This document shows, in pieces, positions 1 to 6,548 of a stretch of DNA of 20,534 nucleotides (position 1 is its first letter; every line of letters begins with the position of its first letter). The notes beneath the pieces were generated by a model, which saw only the letters and a program-made list of their open reading frames with translations, had not been told where the DNA came from and ran no database searches. The DNA is taken from NCBI GenBank assembly GCA_029934755.1, contig JAOZLQ010000020.1:1-20534 (forward strand), read 5' to 3'. This DNA is from Desulfuromusa sp. (GTDB lineage: Bacteria; Desulfobacterota; Desulfuromonadia; Desulfuromonadales; Geopsychrobacteraceae). The translations under genes were made by a program, and so were the position numbers.

Positions 1-254
1 ATACTGAGCATGATATTGATGTTCTGGTCACCGAGCAGGGTCTGGCTGATCTGCGCGGCATGTCACCACTGGATCGTGCCCGTGAAATCATCGCCAAGTG
101 TGCTCACCCGTCCTACAGAGACTACCTCACCGATTATCTTGAGCGTGGGATCAAAGCAACTGGCGGTCATCACGAGCCACAGCTGCTGGACGAGTGTTAC
201 AACCTGCACCTCAACCTCGCCAAAAACGGCACCATGCGTTTCTGGGAGAAGTAA
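1..254 (+). CDS. Acetyl-CoA hydrolase/transferase family protein, C-terminal end (partial)
   Basis: Only the last 84 codons are present; the frame is open to the left edge of the window and ends at the TAA at 252-254. The family moves CoA between acetate and acyl-CoAs such as succinyl-CoA, and in acetate-oxidising anaerobes it can activate acetate while feeding the TCA cycle. The visible part carries VTEQGLADLRG, followed by LDRAREIIAKCAHPSYRDYL, which is the typical C-terminal signature of the acetyl-CoA hydrolase/transferase (Cat1/AarC-like) family. The active-site glutamate and CoA-binding regions lie upstream, outside the window, so substrate preference cannot be judged. The gene is followed by two stacked hairpins. 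An internal ATG at 60 in the same frame is not a start, because the family signature continues upstream of it. Confidence 0.85.
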   Translation, partial: TEHDIDVLVTEQGLADLRGMSPLDRAREIIAKCAHPSYRDYLTDYLERGIKATGGHHEPQLLDECYNLHLNLAKNGTMRFWEK

Positions 255-265
255 GATAAAAAAAC

Positions 266-303
266 GGGACTGTCCCCGCATGGGGGCTGTCCCAGTTTTT
301 TTT
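266..303 (+). terminator. Rho-independent terminator of the CoA-transferase gene
   Basis: GGGAC (266-270), one mismatch, GTCCCC (272-277), loop GCAT, GGGGGC (282-287), one mismatch, GTCCC (289-293), then AG and eight T residues (296-303). The stem has 11 pairs, including one G-U, with a single internal mismatch. It begins 12 nt after the stop codon. Confidence 0.9.
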
Positions 304-319
304 ATCATTGCAATAAAAT

Positions 320-354
320 GGCCCCGCTGGTTTTCCAGCGGGGCCTTCTTTTTT
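320..354 (+). terminator. Second strong hairpin terminator, possibly bidirectional
   Basis: A perfect 11-bp stem GGCCCCGCTGG / CCAGCGGGGCC (320-330 and 335-345) with a TTTT loop is followed by TTCTTTTTT (346-354). It lies only 17 nt after the first terminator. On the minus strand the same stem is followed by ATTTTATTG, so it might also stop transcripts from the convergent peroxiredoxin gene that ends at 448; that reverse activity is less certain. Confidence 0.85.
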
Positions 355-447
355 CAATCTCAAAAACAGAAAAAGACTAGAATAAAATCCCTTTTTTAGA
401 CTTCAACCCAAAGCAAAGGGTTTCAACTTTTCTCTGCACAATCTGCG

Positions 448-1050
448 TTAAAGTTTATCAGCCTGTTCAGCAAGATAAGAAGCAACACCTTTACCGTCAG
501 CAACCATGCCCTCATCACCTTTATTCCAACCTGCGGGACAAACTTCACCATGATTCTCATGGAACTGGACTGCATCAACCATCCGCAACATCTCGTCGAT
601 ATTCCGACCAAGTGGCAAGTCATTGACAACCTGATGGCGAACAATCCCTTCCTTATCAATCAGGAAGGAACCACGCAAGGCCACTCCTTCCGGTTCAAAT
701 TCCACATCATAATCACGGCAGATTTCATGTTTAACATCAGCAATTAAAGGATATTTAACCGGCCCGATACCACCTTTATCAATAGGAGTATTACGCCATG
801 CCGCATGGGTAAACTGCGAATCAATAGAACAACCTAGAACTTGTACCCCCCGGTTTTCAAACTCAGCAATCCGGTGACTGAAAGCAATCAATTCAGTAGG
901 ACAGACAAAAGTAAAATCAAGAGGGTAGAAAAACAGGACAATATGTTTCCCCGTGTAATCGTCTAAGGTCAATTTATCACTAATAGATCCATCGGCCATA
1001 ACAGCCGGAGCACTTAAATTTGGGGCTTTCTTTCCAACCAGTACACTCAT
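448..1050 (-). CDS. Typical 2-Cys peroxiredoxin (AhpC/TSA, Prx1 group)
   Basis: This is a thiol peroxidase that reduces H2O2 and organic hydroperoxides in the cytoplasm, using thioredoxin or an AhpF-like reductase. The peroxidatic cysteine is in FVCPTE (residue 50) and the resolving cysteine in VCPAGW (residue 171), the layout of a typical 2-Cys dimer. A GGIG motif in KGGIGPVKYP corresponds to the loop that, with a C-terminal YF motif, makes some Prx1 enzymes prone to over-oxidation. The YF partner is absent here (the C-terminal helix has SYL). The start is taken as the second of two adjacent ATGs (1050), 7 nt after AGGAG; the first ATG (1053) would leave only 4 nt. At 200 residues the length is normal for the family. 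It has its own upstream promoter and is convergent with the CoA-transferase gene. Confidence 0.93.
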   Translation of the reverse strand: MSVLVGKKAPNLSAPAVMADGSISDKLTLDDYTGKHIVLFFYPLDFTFVCPTELIAFSHRIAEFENRGVQVLGCSIDSQFTHAAWRNTPIDKGGIGPVKYPLIADVKHEICRDYDVEFEPEGVALRGSFLIDKEGIVRHQVVNDLPLGRNIDEMLRMVDAVQFHENHGEVCPAGWNKGDEGMVADGKGVASYLAEQADKL

Positions 1051-1096
1051 CATTGAACTCCTTTGTTTTTAAACGTTGATTTTTAAATTGGCCTGT

Positions 1097-1124
1097 ATTT
1101 TAACGATTAAAGACGACCTGTCAA
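1097..1124 (-). promoter_or_regulatory. Sigma70-type promoter of the peroxiredoxin gene
   Basis: On the minus strand a perfect TTGACA (-35, 1124-1119) is followed after 16 nt by TAAAAT (-10, 1102-1097, five of six matches). Transcription would begin near 1090, giving a leader of about 40 nt with AGGAG before the ATG. It lies in the 90-nt gap between xerC and the peroxiredoxin gene. No OxyR- or PerR-like palindrome was recognised. Confidence 0.65.
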
Positions 1125-1143
1125 GTAATCATTACTGTTTTGG

Positions 1144-2052
1144 TTATTTTTTGTGACTGCGAGGATGACACCGATCATAAACATCAGTCAGGTGAGAAAA
1201 ACTGACTTTGGTATATTTCTGTGTTGTTGACAAGGATACATGACCAAGGAGCTCTTGAATCACACGTAAATCGGCACCGGCATCAAGGAGGTGGGTTGCA
1301 AAGGAATGACGTAAAGCATGTGGAGTCACATCAGCAGGCAAACCCAATTGAAGCAAACGACGCTTTAAATTGCGCTGGACACTACGAGCCGTCAATCTTC
1401 CACCGCGTTGATTAAGAAACAGAGCATCGTGCTGCCCCAATTGCCCCCGTTCGACAAGGTAATTCTGCAAAGCACGACAAGCCTGCCGGCCAATCGGCAA
1501 AATTCTCTCTTTACCTCCCTTACCAAGAACCCGAACCTGGTGAGTTTCTAGATCAACGGCACCGATATCGAGACTGGTCAATTCGCCAACCCGCAATCCA
1601 CAGGAGTAAGTCAACTCAAAAAGAGCGAGATCACGCAATACCAATAGGTGCTGCTTTCCAGGAGGAGACCGATCCAACAGATGACCGACCTGCTCAGCAC
1701 TAAGGACCCTCGGCAAATATTGCTCCTGCCGTGGAGATGAAAGAGCATCAGCAGGAGAATCTGACAGCACCCCTTCACGCACCAGAAAACGGAAAAACAC
1801 TTTGATTGCTGAAAGTTTACGGGCAATACTGGTGCGACTGCACGACTTATGCAGCCGAGCAAGATATTGCCGCAGCAACAATAAATCAACATTCATCAAG
1901 CAGTCAGCACCAACAACTTCATCCTCTTCCAAAAAATCATGGAACTGTTGAAGATCCCGCATATAAGCCTCAACAGTTCGTGGAGACAGATTACGTTCAA
2001 CGGCTAAGTGTAACTCGAATCTCCTCAAGTACTGCTCCACTAAAATCTCCAT
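1144..2052 (-). CDS. xerC: Tyrosine recombinase XerC
   Basis: This is a site-specific recombinase of the XerC/XerD type, which together resolve chromosome dimers at a dif site. Residues about 5-90 form the N-terminal SAM-like core-binding domain. The catalytic domain carries all expected residues: Arg154 in CGLRVGEL, Lys178 in LGKGGKER, His245 and Arg248 in HALRHS, His271 in LLGHVSLS, and nucleophile Tyr280 in QKYTKVS. The length (302) is standard. The XerC rather than XerD assignment rests on overall resemblance and is less certain than the family. The ATG at 2052 has only a weak GAAG upstream; a GTG five codons in (2040) sits 6 nt after GGAG and could be the true start. There is no nearby integrase attachment site or phage gene, so a housekeeping role is more likely than a mobile one. 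Confidence 0.9.
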   Translation of the reverse strand: MEILVEQYLRRFELHLAVERNLSPRTVEAYMRDLQQFHDFLEEDEVVGADCLMNVDLLLLRQYLARLHKSCSRTSIARKLSAIKVFFRFLVREGVLSDSPADALSSPRQEQYLPRVLSAEQVGHLLDRSPPGKQHLLVLRDLALFELTYSCGLRVGELTSLDIGAVDLETHQVRVLGKGGKERILPIGRQACRALQNYLVERGQLGQHDALFLNQRGGRLTARSVQRNLKRRLLQLGLPADVTPHALRHSFATHLLDAGADLRVIQELLGHVSLSTTQKYTKVSFSHLTDVYDRCHPRSHKK

Positions 2053-2090
2053 AAGACTTCTATATTGTTGAATCGTTCAAGTCCAAACAA

Positions 2091-2119
2091 TTGACGACAT
2101 CACACCAGCATGCGATACT
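2091..2119 (+). promoter_or_regulatory. Extended -10 promoter of the alpha/beta hydrolase gene
   Basis: TTGACG (2091-2096), 17-nt spacer, GATACT (2114-2119), with an extended -10 TGC directly before it (2111-2113). Transcription would start near 2126, downstream of the first possible ATG (2110). This supports translation starting at 2206/2209 instead. Confidence 0.5.
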
Positions 2120-2205
2120 TCATCCTTCATAACAAGAAAGCTTATAGTGTTGCGAATACTCAAAAAGATCACTGCATCAGCCTTCGTTTTTTTGGAGAAA
2201 ACCTT

Positions 2206-3063
2206 GTGATGACTTACCTGTTATTGTACTTGTTTATTGCGGCGAACATAGGATTATTATTATTTGACCTGCTGATTGTTCTACTTAGCTACAATATCTG
2301 TTGGTACGAATATTCTAATTCAAATCCCGGCCTGGTTGAACAAAGATTCACCAGAAAAAAGCTACAACTGATTGTAACCCTGATAATTCCTGAAGTTTTT
2401 TTCGACTTCATAGCTATTGTCGCAATCCCTTTTGGTCTCATCAATAGAAAAGATCAAGCGACTCAACGCAATGAAACTCCCGTCCTGTTACTGCACGGTC
2501 TGTTTGCCAATCAAGCCTGCTGGTTCTGGTTTAAGCGCCAACTCAAACGGCAGGGATTCAAAAATATCATCACCATGAATCTTTCTTCCTGGCATAATGA
2601 AGAAGTCCTGACCGAGCTATTGGCTAAACAGATTGACGAACTACGGCATAAACTTGGCGTCAACAAAGTCCACTTGGTAGGACATTCAATGGGAGGAATA
2701 ATTGCTCGTAATTATGTACAGCTCCGTGGAGGTCATGACAAAGTAGAGCAACTGGTCTGCCTCGGCTCTCCCCATCATGGCTCCAAGCTGGCAACCTTTT
2801 CTATTGAACCATTAGGCAAACTGCTTATTCCAGGTTCTGGTTTTCTACAGAGGCTCAATAGTGCACCTATTCCGGAAAATGTCCAATTAACCAATATCTA
2901 CACCAACAAAGACAATATGGTGCTACCAAATTCAAACAATCATCTAGCGTGGGGAAAAGCTATTGAGCTAGATGGCATGGGTCATACCTCGCTGATTTAT
3001 CGAAACTCCCCCATAGCTGCAACTATTGCAGCACTGAGGACAGAGGCTAAGCCAAGCACTTAA
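2206..3063 (+). CDS. Membrane-anchored alpha/beta hydrolase (lipase/esterase-like)
   Basis: A serine hydrolase with a canonical triad. Numbering from the GTG at 2206, the nucleophile is Ser161 in LVGHSMGG, the acid is probably Asp236 in TNKDNMVLP, and the base His260 in GMGHTSLI. LLLHGLF near residue 95 supplies the usual oxyanion-hole region. Two hydrophobic stretches, about residues 2-28 and 54-80, should anchor it in the inner membrane. The core resembles triacylglycerol lipases and PGAP1-like hydrolases; substrate is unknown. Start choice: GGAG at 2194-2197 is 8 nt before GTG 2206 and 11 nt before ATG 2209. The frame is open back to an ATG at 2110, but that ATG has no ribosome binding site and overlaps the predicted promoter, and the extra 32 residues look unlike a signal or domain. 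It diverges from xerC and converges on the signalling operon. Confidence 0.8.
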   Translation: MMTYLLLYLFIAANIGLLLFDLLIVLLSYNICWYEYSNSNPGLVEQRFTRKKLQLIVTLIIPEVFFDFIAIVAIPFGLINRKDQATQRNETPVLLLHGLFANQACWFWFKRQLKRQGFKNIITMNLSSWHNEEVLTELLAKQIDELRHKLGVNKVHLVGHSMGGIIARNYVQLRGGHDKVEQLVCLGSPHHGSKLATFSIEPLGKLLIPGSGFLQRLNSAPIPENVQLTNIYTNKDNMVLPNSNNHLAWGKAIELDGMGHTSLIYRNSPIAATIAALRTEAKPST

Positions 3064-3150
3064 ACACAATTATGCTTTCAAATTGTGGCTAGTTGGTATT
3101 TGCTACAATTACAAGAATGGAGGATCATTTATCTAAGATGAATGGGGAAA
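3064..3150. other. Convergent intergenic gap without a clear terminator
   Basis: Between the hydrolase stop and the last signalling gene's stop. A weak 7-bp hairpin CACAATT / AATTGTG (3065-3071, 3081-3087) is present, but no T-tract follows on either strand. I see no other structure. Confidence 0.5.
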
Positions 3151-4254
3151 TCATCCCGCCCCTAAAAGTTTTTTTCTGACAACGGATAAATTGATCGCGA
3201 GAGTTTTATCTTTCGGATTGTCTTTTTCGGCTTCTTCCCAATAGTTCAATGCTTCCGCAAAGTCTCCGCTACAGTATTTATCATAACCAGCATCATACAG
3301 TTGATGAAAACTCATTTTATCTTCAGGCTTTACCTTGTTGTTTTTTGCCAGAAGACCGTCAAGCTTGGCATGGACCTCTTCCTCAACTGATAAGTGCTGC
3401 AGTTCTATGATTTTTTCCAATTCATACTTATTCATTGATGATGAACCCGTTGAATTACGCTTGAGGACAACTCGGCCATCCAGAACAACAATAGAAGCAA
3501 TTTGACAATCCGGTTGGTCTGTAAATTCGGTCTGAATCTGGAAAAGTCGCTTTTGAATTTTTATCCCTGAAAGCTTGCCCATTGGTTTTTCATTTTCAGC
3601 ACTAACTGTTCCTAACACAGTGGGCAAACCGGGACTCTCAGTATGGAGGCCCTGATAATCAACCTGCTGCACATTGATAGTAAAATGTCCTTCAGGAAGA
3701 TCAAAAACTTTTTCAAAACTTTCCGTTGCATCATCAAGCTGCAATTGACCACCCTGAAAGTTTATCTTGGTTGCGTAATCATCAGATAAAATATCGACCC
3801 ACCCCGTTAAATTTTTTAATTCACAAAATTGGAGGATTTTGGCAAACGGCAGTTCTTTAAGGTTTCCTGAAAATTTCTGAGAAATATATTTTTTCCTCCG
3901 ATTCAAGATGGATTGAACTTTCGCCTTGATGATTTCAGGATGAAGGGGTTTTTGTAAGTAATCATCCACCCCACTATTCAAACCTTTAATGACAGTATCC
4001 GGATCAGAATTTGAAGAAAGAAAAACAAAGGGAGTCTGGCGGTGAGAACACCGATTTTGGTATTCCTGATAGAATTGAAACCCGTCCATCTCCGGCATAT
4101 TAATATCTGAAATAATCAGTTGCGGGTCTGCATGGTCAACAAATTCAAGTGCCCTGAGTGCAGAAGTAAAAGTTTTAATTTCGTGCCCAGCTGCCACTAA
4201 AGCATCCGTTAACAAATCAAGATAAATCTGTTCATCATCCACAGCAAGAATCAA
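3151..4254 (-). CDS. Response regulator: receiver, PATAN (DUF4388) and C-terminal TPR-like segment
   Basis: Last gene of the signalling operon. Residues 1-120 are a receiver: acidic pair Asp6/Asp7, phosphoacceptor Asp50 in IISDINMPEMDG, Ser80 at the switch position and Lys102 in QKPL. Residues about 127-200 match the start of a PATAN/DUF4388 domain (FSGNLKELPFAKILQFCEL, then TGWVDI). Residues 225-300 form another alpha/beta segment (IASIVVLDGRVVLK), and residues 315-355 resemble one TPR hairpin (YDKYCSGDFAEALNYWEEAE). No DNA-binding or enzymatic output domain is visible, so output is probably by protein contact. The start is a TTG, 8 nt after GGAG; it yields a normal receiver beginning (ILAVDDE), and no ATG in frame fits better. 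The gap to the preceding Roadblock gene is 23 nt. Confidence 0.85.
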   Translation of the reverse strand: MILAVDDEQIYLDLLTDALVAAGHEIKTFTSALRALEFVDHADPQLIISDINMPEMDGFQFYQEYQNRCSHRQTPFVFLSSNSDPDTVIKGLNSGVDDYLQKPLHPEIIKAKVQSILNRRKKYISQKFSGNLKELPFAKILQFCELKNLTGWVDILSDDYATKINFQGGQLQLDDATESFEKVFDLPEGHFTINVQQVDYQGLHTESPGLPTVLGTVSAENEKPMGKLSGIKIQKRLFQIQTEFTDQPDCQIASIVVLDGRVVLKRNSTGSSSMNKYELEKIIELQHLSVEEEVHAKLDGLLAKNNKVKPEDKMSFHQLYDAGYDKYCSGDFAEALNYWEEAEKDNPKDKTLAINLSVVRKKLLGAG

Positions 4255-4277
4255 GTCTACTTCTCCACATATTTCAT

Positions 4278-4841
4278 TTAATTTTTGTTAAGAATCGATA
4301 CAATCTGAACGATAGAAATTTCTATTTCACTACGCTCATCAACATCCTGTGGGCAAATTGCCAACAAATAGTAAGGAGCGTCATCAATCAAAAAACGCCG
4401 TAAAATAATTTTTTCTTCATAATTTATATCTATCGACAAATATTCAGCGCCATGATGCCCCAAAAGAGTTCCGGCACGCTCCAAGGCTCCACCTAATACA
4501 GTGGTAAAAGCCGAAATAGCTTCGACTGATACCGGTGGATCCACCACCGCAAAAGGAAGACCGGTATCATCAGTAACGACCGCACCACTAAAATGGCTAC
4601 GCTGGCACATATTTCTGATAACCTGTTCAAGTTGATCGCCTCGATAAGCCAAGGCGGTTGGATCAACTTCATCGACCGGCACTGGCTGTTCATCTTGAAC
4701 TTTTTTTACCGCAGGGTCAGGGACAGCAAGTGGCTTGGGTTTTTCTTCAACAGCAGAAACAGGTAAATCCAACGCAGAGGTCAGCCCGGAAGCCAAAGCA
4801 ATTGCCTCACGGATCTCAGAAGAGTCCAGAATCAACGTCAT
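4278..4841 (-). CDS. Roadblock/LC7-domain protein with proline-rich linker
   Basis: 187 residues. After an N-terminal helix (residues 1-30) comes a Pro/Val/Lys/Glu-rich linker (about 31-60). A Roadblock/LC7-type domain follows (about 68-187), recognised from the pattern SGAVVTDDTGLPFAVV, a long Ala/Gly helix, then ILRRFLIDDAPYYLLAICP and a C-terminal helix. Such domains dimerise and act as adaptors or regulators of small GTPases and other NTPases (MglB is a bacterial example). The start at 4841 has AGGAG 6 nt upstream and overlaps the 3' end of the ParA-like gene by 26 nt, implying translational coupling. A longer in-frame reading to 4922 runs deep into the ParA gene and has no ribosome binding site, so it was rejected. 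No Ras-like GTPase is encoded in this window, so the partner could be the ParA-like ATPase. Confidence 0.75.
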   Translation of the reverse strand: MTLILDSSEIREAIALASGLTSALDLPVSAVEEKPKPLAVPDPAVKKVQDEQPVPVDEVDPTALAYRGDQLEQVIRNMCQRSHFSGAVVTDDTGLPFAVVDPPVSVEAISAFTTVLGGALERAGTLLGHHGAEYLSIDINYEEKIILRRFLIDDAPYYLLAICPQDVDERSEIEISIVQIVSILNKN

Positions 4842-5628
4842 CTTCTTCTCCTTTAGATTGGGCAAGCAACATCTCTTTCTCTTTATATTCGATTGCCAAT
4901 TGAAAATAATTACGTGCGGCAAGTTGACCGGCTTTCAGCATACCGACAGGAATAGAGCGCACACTCGCCAGTTCATAAACAGGATCATATGAAATGAAGT
5001 TTGAAAAGAATAACTCCGTCGGGAACCCGGTACTTATTTCCTTAAACATCTCATTTTCAATTTCATTATCCTGATTGCGCATAGTCAGGACAATACCTTC
5101 CAGCGACAGGTCAGGATTTGTTTTTTCCTGAATCCAAGTAATTAACGACAACATTTTTGGCAGAGTCTTCAAGGAAAGGGCCTTGCACTGAGAAGCTAAC
5201 AAAACTCCCTGGCTAGCCTCCAATAATGCAATCGTCAAACTGCCCAAACCTGCTGGAGCATCGATGACAATATAATCAAAATGTTTTGCGATATGTTGCA
5301 ACGCTCTGGAAAGTGCCCCTTTTCTGGCCCAACCCTCTAATTGGAATACCGTATCAGGATTAACCGTGCCAATCCCCATAATGGCCATTTTTTTCTCTTT
5401 GGTATAAAAAGCCACCTCTTTTAATTGGCTCTTCCCCGCCAGATAATCAATCAACCCCTTATCTGTTTTCTTCCTGATATTCGTCGCAATGGACATTCCT
5501 CCCTGCGGATCAGCATCAAGCAACAGAACTCGTTCACCCATGCGACTCAGGCTATAAGCAAAGTTCAGGGCTGTTGTTGTTTTACCAACACCCCCTTTTT
5601 GGCTTGCAATCGTTACAATTTTACCCAT
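4816..5628 (-). CDS. ParA/MinD-family ATPase
   Basis: 270 residues. A deviant Walker A motif with signature lysine (KGGVGKTT, residues 11-18), Walker A' (LLDADPQGG, 36-44) and Walker B (YIVIDAPAG, 119-127) are all intact, so ATP-dependent dimerisation is likely. Family members position plasmids, chromosome origins, chemosensory arrays, flagella or pili. There is no ParB gene or obvious parS site beside it, which argues against DNA segregation and for an orphan ParA that positions a protein complex. The C-terminus is acidic (KGEEDDVDSGLF). Start: GTG at 5643 is the longest option, but ATG at 5628 has GGAG 9 nt upstream and places MGKIVTIASQ at the N-terminus as usual for ParA. It lies 41 nt after the receiver-PATAN gene and overlaps the next Roadblock gene by 26 nt. 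Confidence 0.88.
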   Translation of the reverse strand: MGKIVTIASQKGGVGKTTTALNFAYSLSRMGERVLLLDADPQGGMSIATNIRKKTDKGLIDYLAGKSQLKEVAFYTKEKKMAIMGIGTVNPDTVFQLEGWARKGALSRALQHIAKHFDYIVIDAPAGLGSLTIALLEASQGVLLASQCKALSLKTLPKMLSLITWIQEKTNPDLSLEGIVLTMRNQDNEIENEMFKEISTGFPTELFFSNFISYDPVYELASVRSIPVGMLKAGQLAARNYFQLAIEYKEKEMLLAQSKGEEDDVDSGLF

Positions 5629-5669
5629 ATAGATATTCTCCACTGTAGTTTACTGGCATTTTATTCCAA

Positions 5670-6548
5670 TCATAAATACTCATTTATAAAAATTCCAGCA
5701 TTTGTTTTCAAATCCCCAGGAATCAGGATAAGCAAGTCACTTAGTGAGCAGGGCAATAATTCTTTGATAGAATCGACACCCTCAACCAACAAAGCTGGTG
5801 GCCATGTTTCTATTTGAGGATTTTGCACCGGCAACTCCGCCAAAACCTTATTAACGTTATCAACACTCACCAAACTGTTAAGAACTTGATGCTGGATACT
5901 GATATTTTCACCATCCTGCCGCTCGGTTATCATGCCAAAATCGACAACAAAAGAACCTTTATCAAGAAACAATAGTCGTGTCAGAGCCGCTTCTCCGAAA
6001 AATATCCCTTGCCGAGCACTAACTAGCATTCCCCGATCAACAAAAACGTCACCATCCATTTCAGAGAATGTGATCCGAGCCATTTTTCTGCCGATATCCA
6101 GGGTTTGCAGCAACTCGGTCAAACTGATATCGATAAGGTTACCGGCTAAAATATTTTCAGCGCGCCTAAACCGGTCGCTACGCCGCAAAGCTGCTTTAAT
6201 CCGTGCAAACAATTCAGCCCGTTCAAAAGGCTTGACAATAAAATCATCGGCACCAAGCTCCAAACCTTTGATCTTAAGATTGGTTCGATCAAGAGATGTG
6301 ATAAAAAGAACCGGGACATCTTGAAGGGACTCTTCCCTACGCATCGCCTCCAATAATTGAAATCCATCCAGTTCCGGCATCTGAATATCCAGAAGCGCCA
6401 GATCAGGGGGATCAGTCTGCATCATCTCCAATCCTGCCCGACCATCAGATGCCGATCGAACCTTAAATCCTGCTGATTCCAGATAAGCATTCAAGATTTC
6501 ATAGGTTGCAGGATCATCATCAATGATATGGATTTTATAGCCCTTCAT
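5670..6548 (-). CDS. Response regulator: receiver plus PATAN (DUF4388)
   Basis: 292 residues. The receiver (1-125) has acidic residues Asp10-Asp12, phosphoacceptor Asp54 in ALLDIQMPELDG, Thr84 and Lys107 in VKPF, so it should be phosphorylatable. Residues about 134-230 are a PATAN/DUF4388 domain (LAGNLIDISLTELLQTLDIG, then FVDRGMLVSARQG and FFGEAALTRLL). The last 60 residues form an unassigned tail. There is no DNA-binding domain; PATAN domains are thought to mediate protein-protein output. The start overlaps the 3' end of the histidine kinase gene by 14 nt, with GAGG about 9 nt upstream, so kinase and regulator are translationally linked and very probably cognate. A paralogue with a different C-terminus ends the operon. 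Confidence 0.88.
   Translation of the reverse strand: MKGYKIHIIDDDPATYEILNAYLESAGFKVRSASDGRAGLEMMQTDPPDLALLDIQMPELDGFQLLEAMRREESLQDVPVLFITSLDRTNLKIKGLELGADDFIVKPFERAELFARIKAALRRSDRFRRAENILAGNLIDISLTELLQTLDIGRKMARITFSEMDGDVFVDRGMLVSARQGIFFGEAALTRLLFLDKGSFVVDFGMITERQDGENISIQHQVLNSLVSVDNVNKVLAELPVQNPQIETWPPALLVEGVDSIKELLPCSLSDLLILIPGDLKTNAGIFINEYL

Noticed and set aside
10..399. Plus-strand frame of 129 codons at the left edge
   Set aside because: It overlaps the CoA-transferase end in another frame and runs through both terminators; its product has no sensible composition.
402..423. Small inverted repeat AACCC / GGGTT as a terminator for the peroxiredoxin gene
   Set aside because: The stem is only 5 bp and no T-tract follows on the minus strand.
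1144..2052. Integrase of a mobile element
   Set aside because: XerC length and motifs, with no attachment repeats, tRNA gene or phage genes nearby.
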